NCBI RefSeq assembly: GCF_003816055.1
Contig: NZ_CP033906.1
Coordinates: 2,728,001 to 2,792,000, forward strand
DNA: 64,000 bases
Direction of reading: 5' to 3'
Source: Bacillus sp. FJAT-42376
GTDB taxonomy: Bacteria; Bacillota; Bacilli; Bacillales; Bacillaceae
The first letter of the stretch is position 1. Every line of letters starts with the position of its first letter. Under the pieces are notes generated by a model. That model searched no databases. It was not told where the DNA came from and saw only the letters and a program-made list of their open reading frames with translations. The translations under genes and the position numbers were made by a program. Shown here piece by piece: positions 1-8,300 of the stretch.

Positions 1-3
1 ATT

Positions 4-873
4 TTGAAAGGATTGAAAATTCGCAACATCCTCTTTATCCTGCTTGGATCTGCAATTTTTGCATTCGGACTTGTTCATTTTAACATGCAGAACAAGCTCG
101 CTGAAGGCGGATTTACAGGGATTACGCTTCTTCTTTATTTTATCTTTACCATTGACCCTTCCATATCCAATCTTGTCCTGAACATACCTCTGTTTTTCTT
201 GGGATGGAAGCTTTTAGGGAGAATCTCCTTTATTTATACGATGATTGGGACGGTCAGCTTGTCCGTATTCTTATGGATCTTCCAGCGGTATCAGTTCAAT
301 CTCCACTTATCGGACGATCTTCTCCTCGTTTCCCTTTTCGCCGGTGTCTTTATAGGCGTCGGACTTGGGATCATCTTCCGCTATGGAGGGACGACCGGAG
401 GTGTGGATATTATCGCAAGACTTGTCCAGAAATATAAAGGAGTCAGTATGGGGAAGACCATGTTCCTATTCGACGTCTGTGTCATTGGATTGTCGCTTTT
501 GACCTATCTCGATCTCAGAAAAGCAATGTATACACTGGTGGCAGTCTTTGTTGGAGCAAGGGTCATTGACTTCATGCAGGATGGCGCCTATGGAGCAAAA
601 GGGGCCACAATCATCTCCTCGCAAAACCAGAAGATTTCCAGAAAAATTCTGGAGGAAATGGACCGGGGTGTAACCATTCTTAAAGGCCAGGGCTCGTATT
701 CCGGTCATGCTATGGATGTATTATACTGTGTGGTAGATAAAAATGAAATTGTCCGGCTTAAGCAGGTTATTACGTCCGTTGATCCGCATGCCTTTGTTGC
801 CGTTACCGATGTTCATGATGTGCTTGGAGAAGGATTTACGCTTGACAGCGAGAAAAACCCTATCCAGCGTTAA
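4..873 (+). CDS. ypjC: YitT-family membrane protein with C-terminal DUF2179 domain (YpjC)
   Basis: Multi-pass membrane protein of 289 residues. Hydrophobic segments occupy roughly residues 8-28, 40-70, 78-98, 108-130 and 150-175, with the glycine-rich YGGTTGG loop after the fourth. The C-terminal ~90 residues form the soluble DUF2179 domain typical of the YitT family (GATIIS, then RGVTILKGQGSYSG). The function of the family is unknown; transport or regulation has been suggested. The start shown is a TTG three bases from the window edge. The length fits B. subtilis YpjC, but the upstream region is missing so the start cannot be tested. It is convergent with ypjB, with a GC-rich hairpin between them. 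Confidence 0.85.
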   Translation: MKGLKIRNILFILLGSAIFAFGLVHFNMQNKLAEGGFTGITLLLYFIFTIDPSISNLVLNIPLFFLGWKLLGRISFIYTMIGTVSLSVFLWIFQRYQFNLHLSDDLLLVSLFAGVFIGVGLGIIFRYGGTTGGVDIIARLVQKYKGVSMGKTMFLFDVCVIGLSLLTYLDLRKAMYTLVAVFVGARVIDFMQDGAYGAKGATIISSQNQKISRKILEEMDRGVTILKGQGSYSGHAMDVLYCVVDKNEIVRLKQVITSVDPHAFVAVTDVHDVLGEGFTLDSEKNPIQR

Positions 874-957
874 ACAGCATGCCAGTGGGGGTCCCTTTTC
901 CTTAGCGGGTAGTCATCCCGCAGCTTCCTCTCTGATCCGTCTTGCCTCTAAATAAAT

Positions 958-986
958 AACCCCCGGACTGCTGAGCCCCGGGGGTT
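958..986. terminator. Terminator-like hairpin between convergent ypjC and ypjB
   Basis: AACCCCCGG at 958-966 pairs perfectly with CCGGGGGTT at 978-986 around an 11-base loop. It lies about 85 bases after the ypjC stop and 55 bases beyond the ypjB stop, so it can serve both convergent genes. The T-run is weak on the plus side. Confidence 0.65.
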
Positions 987-1040
987 GTTCATTTGAATCC
1001 GTTCTTTACGTGAAGGCCGTTTTGAGAGCCGTATAATTGT

Positions 1041-1829
1041 TTATCTTTCCCGCTCTCTTTCCACCTGCTTTTCCTTTTCTCCCTTAAACTTTCTCCACCC
1101 GGCATAAATTAAGGTTAAAATGATCATTCCTCCTGTAGTAATAATCACCCACAGTAAAGATGGATCTGCCTCATCATCTTTCACCCGGTCGAATATATTT
1201 TTGAACTCTGTCTGCATTTCTGTTAACTGACTGATTCTTTCCGCTTTAGGCAGGCTTTTTGATAAGTCCGACTCCACATTTGCGATCATTGCTTCTACTT
1301 TTCTGATTTGGCCCGGCGGAACATCTACAGAGACGGAAGGATAAATTGTATCATAGAGAGTCCGAAACTCATTCCAGTCCTGTTCAAATGAAACCTGCTT
1401 TCCTCCCTTTGTATCTTGTTTCAAGTGATCGAAAGAAGACATCACGCTCGCTTCCATCGAACTCCACAGGGGCTCATTTTCTGTGAATGCCGCATCTACG
1501 ACCATATGGAACTGGGTAATGGCCCGCATTTTTGATTCTTGGTCGCCGTCCTGGTCCTCCAGCGTTTCAATGGCCTTTCCGTGAACCGCTGAGATGGTGC
1601 GGACCGTTTGGCTCGATACAGCCTTTCTGGCTGCAGGCTGTTTATTAAACTGCCTGGCAAAATATTTCAGCATTTGAAGAGATTCGTCCGTTCTCCCCTG
1701 CTTGGCCAGCTGAAAGGCATTAAAGGACGTTTCAGATAAGCGATTCCATCTATTGGTCTCTTCCGCTTTCCCCTTCGTTCCTGAGATAAGAAGAAACAGG
1801 ATCGTGAAGTATACAATGAATCTTTTCAT
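1041..1829 (-). CDS. ypjB: Sporulation protein YpjB
   Basis: The chosen ATG at 1829 is preceded by a GGGGGG ribosome-binding site six bases away; the longer frame from 1877 has no such site and would bury the signal peptide. Residues 1-20 (MKRFIVYFTILFLLISG) are a signal peptide or anchor. A long charged helical region follows, then a single membrane segment near the C terminus (LLWVIITTGGMIILTLIYAGW), ending in a basic tail (RKFKGEKEKQ). This topology is that of the YpjB family, linked to sporulation in bacilli; its biochemical role is unknown. In B. subtilis it lies beside ypjA downstream of qcrABC, as here. Confidence 0.85.
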   Translation of the reverse strand: MKRFIVYFTILFLLISGTKGKAEETNRWNRLSETSFNAFQLAKQGRTDESLQMLKYFARQFNKQPAARKAVSSQTVRTISAVHGKAIETLEDQDGDQESKMRAITQFHMVVDAAFTENEPLWSSMEASVMSSFDHLKQDTKGGKQVSFEQDWNEFRTLYDTIYPSVSVDVPPGQIRKVEAMIANVESDLSKSLPKAERISQLTEMQTEFKNIFDRVKDDEADPSLLWVIITTGGMIILTLIYAGWRKFKGEKEKQVERERER

Positions 1830-1900
1830 GTTTGTCCCCCCCAAATCATCTAGTAAAAAATATGTTGGCGGGGACAAGATTAGACCACTATGAAGACCCT

Positions 1901-2494
1901 TTAAAAAATCTCAAGCTTCCATCTTTTTTCCTTTATGACAAACCAATAGGCAATTCCAAGGGAAACGACACTCAGCCAAAAAGTAAAGTAGCCGATATTC
2001 GGCAAATAATCCATAAGAGAATAATAGATTGGCATCTGTCCAAATACATAATCAATCACATCATTGTGCATAGTCCAGACGGCAGCAATGATAAGGTGGC
2101 TCATTTTAAAACGGTAAAATGGAATATAAAGCAGCCCCTGGATCGCCATCGCCATGTGAGAGGCCATCAGCATATATCCTGTCGGCTCAAGCTCCCCGGT
2201 TGTGATCAGAAGCAGCAAGTTCATTACCGTAGCCCATATTCCATATTTGAAAAGAGTCACGACTGCCAGCGCCTCCATCAGGCGGGAACGTTTTCCGAAC
2301 AGATAAAATAACAGAACCAGTGTAAAGAACAGACTTGCCGTCGGGCTGTCCGGGACAAATAGTAAAAATTTCGGCTCTGTAATCACAAGCTGGCCTGTAT
2401 ACCAATAATACCCGTATAGTGTTCCAAGCAGATTAACGATAAATAATAACAGAAGAAACGGCTTTCCGGCTAAAACGTAATAGATGGTCTTCAT
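1901..2494 (-). CDS. ypjA: DUF1405 membrane protein YpjA
   Basis: Integral membrane protein with about five or six hydrophobic segments, beginning MKTIYYVLAGKPFLLLLFIV. The open frame extends up to 2641, but that would overlap the end of qcrC and the qcrC terminator hairpin. The internal ATG at 2494 has a modest GAGTG site upstream and gives about 197 residues, close to the usual family size. The true start could also be the ATG at 2563 or 2587. No function is known for DUF1405 proteins. It sits downstream of qcrC as in B. subtilis. Confidence 0.8.
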   Translation of the reverse strand: MKTIYYVLAGKPFLLLLFIVNLLGTLYGYYWYTGQLVITEPKFLLFVPDSPTASLFFTLVLLFYLFGKRSRLMEALAVVTLFKYGIWATVMNLLLLITTGELEPTGYMLMASHMAMAIQGLLYIPFYRFKMSHLIIAAVWTMHNDVIDYVFGQMPIYYSLMDYLPNIGYFTFWLSVVSLGIAYWFVIKEKRWKLEIF

Positions 2495-2590
2495 ATAAAC
2501 AGCACTCTTTTCAATTAAATTTCGGGCTGATCCCGGATACGGGATCTCTGGCTCTTTTTGCATGAGCAAGACCTGTTTTTTAATCATATA

Positions 2591-2617
2591 AAAAAGCTGA
2601 CAGATTGTCAGCTTTTT
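2591..2617 (-). terminator. Rho-independent terminator of the qcrABC operon
   Basis: A perfect 12-bp stem (AAAAAGCTGACA / TGTCAGCTTTTT) with a three-base loop. It starts right at the qcrC stop codon on the minus strand, and its distal arm gives the uridine tract. Confidence 0.85.
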
Positions 2618-3383
2618 ACTTGGATGAAACTTTTGAAACAAATTCGCTCAGAACCTTCAGCTCTTCATCGGTTCCTTTAAATACGCCGGCGGGCATGCCA
2701 CCCCGGCCTTCTTTCGCGATTTTGGCAATTTCCTCAGGTTTGAGTCCGTTATCAACTAGAGAAGGTCCTGCTGCTCCCCCTTGAAGATTATCCCCATGGC
2801 AGGAAACACAAGTCTGCTCCTGAAAAACTTTGTATCCAGGTGAACTCGTATCTATTTTTGCTTCAGCCTGAATTTTCCCCTGCTGCTCTACTTTTTCCCA
2901 GTTCGTCGTCGAGACGGATTGCCAGGTAAGAAAAATAATCGCTGCTGTTGCAAGAAGCATCATCCCGACGGTTACCGGACGTTTAGCAGGCCGCCGCTCA
3001 GGACCGGGATCTAAAAACGGGGCTAAAATAAGAGCCCCCGCAGCGATGCCGGGCATGATCATTGCTCCAAGAACCGTATACGGGCCGGAAGCATATGTGT
3101 ATTTCAGAAGCTGGTATAGAAACAGGAAATACCAGTCCGGAAGCGGAATGTATCCCGTATCTGTAGGGTCTGCTACCCGCTCAAGCGGTGATGGGTGAGC
3201 AACTGTCAGGCAAAGGAACCCAATTAAAAACACAGCTCCGACAAGCCATTCCTTCAAAAGGAAATTTGGCCAAAACGCTTCTGTTTTCCCTGGAAATTCC
3301 GAATAATCTTTCGGAATGTTCGGTTTTCTTTCGGCAGGAACCCTTGAATCCCCGACGAACTTCATGCCTTTTCCGCGATGCAT
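2616..3383 (-). CDS. qcrC: Menaquinol:cytochrome c reductase, cytochrome b/c fusion subunit QcrC
   Basis: 255-residue third subunit of the bacillus-type bc complex, which passes electrons from menaquinol to a membrane cytochrome c. The N-terminal half is the subunit IV-like part of cytochrome b, with three membrane segments and the quinone-site sequence PLPDWYFLFLYQLLKY (about residues 80-95). The C-terminal part is a cytochrome c domain with one heme-attachment motif CVSCH and a later Met ligand candidate (GMPAG). The fusion of subunit IV to cytochrome c is characteristic of Bacillus. Last gene of qcrA-qcrB-qcrC, followed directly by a terminator. Confidence 0.97.
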   Translation of the reverse strand: MHRGKGMKFVGDSRVPAERKPNIPKDYSEFPGKTEAFWPNFLLKEWLVGAVFLIGFLCLTVAHPSPLERVADPTDTGYIPLPDWYFLFLYQLLKYTYASGPYTVLGAMIMPGIAAGALILAPFLDPGPERRPAKRPVTVGMMLLATAAIIFLTWQSVSTTNWEKVEQQGKIQAEAKIDTSSPGYKVFQEQTCVSCHGDNLQGGAAGPSLVDNGLKPEEIAKIAKEGRGGMPAGVFKGTDEELKVLSEFVSKVSSK

Positions 3384-3431
3384 GAATCCCCCTCCTTATT
3401 TAGATGGTTCTGCAATCATAACTCGGGCATT

Positions 3432-4106
3432 TTAAAGCGGCCCGGAAATTCCCTGCTTTCTGATCATGAGAAAATGGGCAGCCATCAGACCGAATAAAGC
3501 GGCCGGCAGGAAGAATACATGGATCGCAAAGAATCTCGTAAGTGTCTGTGCTCCGACGATTTCAGGGTGTCCTGAGAGGAGCACTTTTACCTGGGTTCCG
3601 ATAAAAGGCGTCGCTTCTGCAATCTGCAGGCCTACCTTCGTGGCGAAAAGCGCTTTCATATCCCAGGGCAGCAAATAACCTGTAAAACCAAGTCCAAGCA
3701 TGACAAAAAAGATCAAAACACCGACAATCCAGTTCAGTTCACGCGGTTTCTTATAGGCACCCTGGAAAAAGACGCGAAGTGTATGAAGAAACATCATGAC
3801 AATAACAAGACTTGCTCCCCAGTGATGCATCCCTCTGACGATTTGCCCGAATGCAACTTCATTCTGGAGATAGTACACCGATTCCCAGGCATTTTTAATG
3901 TCCGGAACATAGTACATCGTTAAAAACATCCCGGAAAGCACCTGGATAACCGTTACAAAAAAGGTCAATCCGCCAAAGCAATACACAAAAGCAGAAAAAT
4001 GGTGGGCAGGGTTGACATGCTCCGGCACTTCATGATCGGCAATATCCCGCCATAAAGGGGTAATATCGAGACGCTCATCGACCCAGTCGTAAATTTTATT
4101 CAGCAT
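3432..4106 (-). CDS. qcrB: Menaquinol:cytochrome c reductase, cytochrome b subunit QcrB
   Basis: 224-residue cytochrome b6-type subunit with four membrane helices. Heme-ligand histidines are visible in the second helix (MRGMHHWGASLVIVMMFLH, H at about 87 and 101) and the fourth (FFAIHVFFLPAALFGLMAAHF). The short length, with the rest of cytochrome b on QcrC, is the b6f-like split arrangement. ATG start with AGGGGAG upstream. Four bases separate the qcrA stop from this start, so the two are translationally coupled. Confidence 0.97.
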   Translation of the reverse strand: MLNKIYDWVDERLDITPLWRDIADHEVPEHVNPAHHFSAFVYCFGGLTFFVTVIQVLSGMFLTMYYVPDIKNAWESVYYLQNEVAFGQIVRGMHHWGASLVIVMMFLHTLRVFFQGAYKKPRELNWIVGVLIFFVMLGLGFTGYLLPWDMKALFATKVGLQIAEATPFIGTQVKVLLSGHPEIVGAQTLTRFFAIHVFFLPAALFGLMAAHFLMIRKQGISGPL

Positions 4107-4109
4107 CTG

Positions 4110-4616
4110 CTAAGCTCCCCTCTTCTTGGCTTTCCCGAGAAATAAGTAGCCGTCTTTTACCTGCTGTTCAAATACATCGAGTGGTGCGAGCGGAGGCGTT
4201 CCCGGAACGTTTTTCCCGTCCTTTTCGTAGCGTCCGTAATGGCATGGACAGAAGAACTGATTTTTGTTCTCAGGATCCCCGTTCCAGCTGACCGTACATC
4301 CCAGGTGTTTGCAGACAGGCGATAAAGCGATAATATCTCCTTTATCATCCTTATACACCCATGCTGAGCGCGGTTCATCTGATTTGTGCCAGGCATCTAC
4401 CTGCTTGATCTTAAAGTTGAATCGTTTTGGCTCTTTTGTAATTTCATCCACTTTGACCACCTGAACCAACTCCTGGCCTGCAACAGGGCGCAGAACCGGG
4501 TCAAGGGCAAACCGGACCATCGGCATAATCATTCCTGCGGCCATAAATCCGCCTACGCCTGTCAGCGTATAATTTAGGAATTGCCTTCTTGATACCCCGT
4601 GTTTTCTCTCGCTCAT
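4110..4616 (-). CDS. qcrA: Menaquinol:cytochrome c reductase, Rieske iron-sulfur subunit QcrA
   Basis: 168-residue Rieske protein. The N terminus has SRRQFLNYTLTGVGGFMAAG, a twin-arginine-like signal anchor (residues 10-35). The cluster-binding boxes are CKHLGCT (Cys and His ligands) and CPCHYG about 17 residues later, with the extra cysteines that form the stabilising disulfide. AAGGGGGAG lies just before the ATG. First gene of qcrABC, with a sigma-A promoter about 80 bases upstream. Confidence 0.97.
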   Translation of the reverse strand: MSERKHGVSRRQFLNYTLTGVGGFMAAGMIMPMVRFALDPVLRPVAGQELVQVVKVDEITKEPKRFNFKIKQVDAWHKSDEPRSAWVYKDDKGDIIALSPVCKHLGCTVSWNGDPENKNQFFCPCHYGRYEKDGKNVPGTPPLAPLDVFEQQVKDGYLFLGKAKKRGA

Positions 4617-4692
4617 TTTTCTCCCCCTTCTATCCCCTATAGATGAAGTCTGGATGCAAGGTTATAAAAATTTATAGTACTAGGACATTCTA

Positions 4693-4721
4693 ATGATATA
4701 TCAATCTTCCAAACCGGTCAA
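4693..4721 (-). promoter_or_regulatory. Sigma-A promoter of qcrABC
   Basis: On the minus strand, TTGACC (4716-4721) is separated by exactly 17 bases from TATCAT (4693-4698), about 75 bases before the qcrA start. Both boxes match the vegetative consensus at five or more and four or more positions respectively. Confidence 0.75.
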
Positions 4722-4760
4722 TATCATCCTTTTATGGAAAAAAGTATTATGACAGGGTTT

Positions 4761-5216
4761 TCATTTACAATTCCAAAATTGTAATAAAATGTTCATAATT
4801 TGCTGCAAATGACTGTCCAGGAGCTGTCCTGTTACTTCTTCATTCATATTTTGCAAAGGAATGGAGGGCATCCAAAGCAGCGTTTCCTGGAATCCTTCTT
4901 CTCCTGCTGTTTTCCAGGCGGAATCGGTAGTCAGAAAAAAGATATACTTAAAAGTCCCCTCCATATCTCTTTTCCAATCCATCAGTCTCGAATTCTTGTC
5001 TTTTTCGTACGGATGGTAAGTAAACGGCGGGCTAAGCAGGATTCTTCCCCTGAGCTGTCTTTCCAGTTCATCCGCAAGGAGCATCGCGAATTCTCCTGCT
5101 TCAACATTTTGGAGGAGTGAGGGGCTTGCTCCTGCCGGTATGAGCGGAATAACCAGCGTGTCTATGTATTGCTTTTCTTTCTCGAAAGCCAGTGCGTCAT
5201 CAGCAGCCCATTTCAT
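4761..5216 (-). CDS. ypiF: DUF2487 protein YpiF
   Basis: 151-residue soluble protein of the YpiF family (DUF2487), recognised by the N terminus MKWAADDALAFEKEKQYIDT and by position just upstream of qcrABC, as in B. subtilis. It has no signal peptide or membrane segment. GGGGGTG six bases before the ATG supports this start. Function unknown. Confidence 0.85.
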   Translation of the reverse strand: MKWAADDALAFEKEKQYIDTLVIPLIPAGASPSLLQNVEAGEFAMLLADELERQLRGRILLSPPFTYHPYEKDKNSRLMDWKRDMEGTFKYIFFLTTDSAWKTAGEEGFQETLLWMPSIPLQNMNEEVTGQLLDSHLQQIMNILLQFWNCK

Positions 5217-5254
5217 TCAGTTCACCCCCTGTTTAACTCATCATAATCAAAAGA

Positions 5255-5281
5255 AGACAATGGAGACAAGCCCCATTGTCT
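5255..5281 (-). terminator. Terminator-like hairpin after the amylopullulanase gene
   Basis: AGACAATGG (5255-5263) pairs with CCATTGTCT (5273-5281), nine bases perfect with a nine-base loop. It is followed on the minus strand by TCTTTTG and lies 42 bases past the amylopullulanase stop, upstream of ypiF. Confidence 0.6.
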
Positions 5282-5323
5282 TTATTTTACATGATTTCAG
5301 GCAAAAATTTTAGAAAATTTTCA

Positions 5324-8300
5324 TTATTTCCAATTTGTCAAGATGACGGTTCCGCCATCGGATCTTGGCGGAATCTCCACCGTAACTTTGCCATCTTTTG
5401 ATTTTTTATAATCTTTATTGCTGTATAAGTCTTTTACATGCGGGAACTTAGAATCTTTGATCGTAAGGGTCACTGTTTTAGCAGTATTCCCGGTATTAAT
5501 CCCAATCCACAGCTCCTGGCTTTCATATTTTCTCGAAAATACGATATAGCCATCTTCATTGCTGCCTGCAACCTTTTTGCGGTCCCCTTTTGAGAAAACT
5601 TTAGAATAATGTTTTCTCGTTTGAAGAAGTTTCGCGTAATGGACCGTCAAATCATTTCCTTTAATCCGGTCCCAGGCCATGTCATAGCGGTTTTCGTTGA
5701 ATTCTCCTTTATCAAAATCTCCTCCCACTTTCCCCGAAAGGCCCAGTTCTTCACCGTAGTAAATGACAGGCTGTCCTTTTGAAGTGATTTGAAGAGATGC
5801 GGCAATTTTTTGTTTGGAAAGATCTCCTTTAGCATGGGCATAGAGGAAACCATCCTCATCATGACTGCTTAAAAATTGACCAAGTGAAGCCGTGTTATTG
5901 ATCAGTTTGTCCCTTTTCTCCAGATTTGCTTCCGTTTCATCAACCTTGCCCTGGATAAATGCTGCTGCTTCGTTTTTAAAGCCAAAGTCAAGCAGAGAAT
6001 CCATTTGTCCGCTGTTCAGGTAGCCTCCTGTGTTATCAGCACTCGCTCCGAAGTTTTCCCCAATCAGCTTGAAATCAGGCTTGATTTTCGTCAGTTCATT
6101 TTTAAAGGCGCTCCATGTAGTGGAATCTACATGTTTTACGGTATCCACCCTGAAATAATCAATGGTGTCACCGCGCTTTGTTTTTGCATTTTTCAGCCAG
6201 TCTGTCTGCCATTTGATGATTTGGTCCCTAACTGCCGGATCCTCTGTTTTAAAATCAGGAAGTCCTGCCAATTCACCTTTAATGACGTCAGTTCCCCCGT
6301 CACGGAGCATGTCTTTGAAACGCAGGGAATCTTCAATGGTCGGATAGTTGCGGATGTTTTTTTGTCCGCCATCCTTCACACCATATCCTGCATGATTCAA
6401 TACGACATCCACCATAATTTTGATGCCTTTGTCATGGGCTTTATCAATCAGCTTCTGGAAAGTCTTCATATCTCCCAGATGTTCATCCAGCTTAGTGAAA
6501 TCCTTCGCCCAGTACCCATGGTACGCATATTGCGGACCTTCTTTGCCTGAACGGATGTTCCAGTCCACATTGTCGACGATTGGCGAAATCCAGATTGTGT
6601 TAATCCCCATATCTTCAAGATAATCCAGTTTCTTCGTAATACCCGCCAGATCCCCACCGTGATAGGTTTCCGGATGCTTTTTATCATAGTTTTCTTTATT
6701 CGGATCATTATTAGACGGATCGCCGTCATAGAAACGGTCTGTCAGCATGAAGTAGATTCGGGCTTCATCCCAGTCAAATTGGTCCTTGCCGGATCCGGAA
6801 ACCTGAATCGGCTTTACTTCAAGCTGTACTTTCCCTTTATGAGTATTTCCATACTGATCTTTTACAATAATCGGAAGAGTTTTCATTCCGGCTGTTATAC
6901 TGTCTTTAACTGGCACGCTAATCTCACTCAGGGCCGGATCGATCGGTGTATTTTCAGCCCCTCCGAGAGCCCGCAGATCAATCGACATGCCCGTTATTTT
7001 GGCGTCTTCACCGGCTTCGGCAGCCACCGTGATGACCGCATTTTCCCTTGAGGAGATTTTTTTAGGATAAGCGGACGCTGAGACATTGATTTTCGGCACA
7101 ACATACTTAACAACCGATTTTCCATCCTCACCCGTATTGTATGGATCACTGATTTCTGTTGTTTTGCCGTCTTTTGTTACTAGAAACGTATATTCATAGT
7201 TTCCTTCTTTGAGCTCATCCAATATGTAGCTGAAATATTGATGTTTTGCATCATACGTCATCGGGAAAAGCTTGCCGTTGATTTTTACCTGGACACGCTC
7301 TATTTGCTCTTGGGAACTTGTTTCATAAAGCTCCTGATCCCGGTACAGGAAGGTGAGTTTTCCGCCTGCCAATACCGGTCCCTTGACTGGAGGAACGGTG
7401 TCAAATTCGCCAACTCCGCTTGTTACGGTAACCTTCGTGACAGATTGAGATAAATCTGCATCGATGTAGCGGTCCTGTCCATATGGATCCTTGACCGCCC
7501 AGTCTGTTCCTTTTCTTAATACGAAACCGATTTTTGTTGTGTCAGGCCCAATTGGGAACTTTGCCACAGCCCCATTGCTTGTGACGCTTGAAAACCGTTT
7601 TTCTCCATCTTCTACACCTGTCTGCCATGTCCAGATATTCCAGCCATCGTATTGGCTGTCTGCTCTTTTATACGTGAATTCTACAAATCTCTGTACATAT
7701 TTTTTCACTTCGATTTGCTTTTGAGCAGAAACAGAACCGATTTTGGCTGTTACAACCGCTTTTCCGGCGCTGAGTCCCGTGATCTCGCCTGATGAAGAGA
7801 CAGACGCAATTTTCGGATTGGATGATGTCCATTCAATCGCCGGATCTCCGACCGTCTGGCCAAACTGATCCTTCACCGTGCTTTGCAGCTGGATGGAGCT
7901 TGATTCATAAACAGAATCTTTCCCCTGCAGAACGATGGATGCAGGCTTAATATCGGCTACTGTTACCGTTACGGTCGTTTTCAAAGATCCGCTTGAAACA
8001 GTCACATTCGTTTTGCCGTTCTTTTTGGCTGTCAGCTTCCCTCTGGAATCTGCCGCAGCAACTTCTTCATCTCCGCTTGTCCAAGTAATCTTCTGATCTT
8101 TCAGATATCCTCCAAATTGATCCTTTACAGAAGCCTGGAGCATTCGGGATTCACCGGCCGTCATGTATATATTTTCAGACGAAACGGTCAGCACGGACGG
8201 AACCGGCTTTTCGGTTCTTTCCTCATCGTATAAAACCATCATCGATAGCGGCTGAACCTGCGCCTCTGTTCCTTTAATTTCTTCAAGGATTCCTGTTCCC

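Noticed and set aside
743..955. 70-codon plus-strand frame overlapping the end of ypjC
   Set aside because: Out-of-frame shadow of ypjC, no ribosome site.
6005..6550. 181-codon plus-strand frame inside the amylopullulanase gene
   Set aside because: Antisense shadow of conserved GH13 sequence; no ribosome site and non-protein-like composition.
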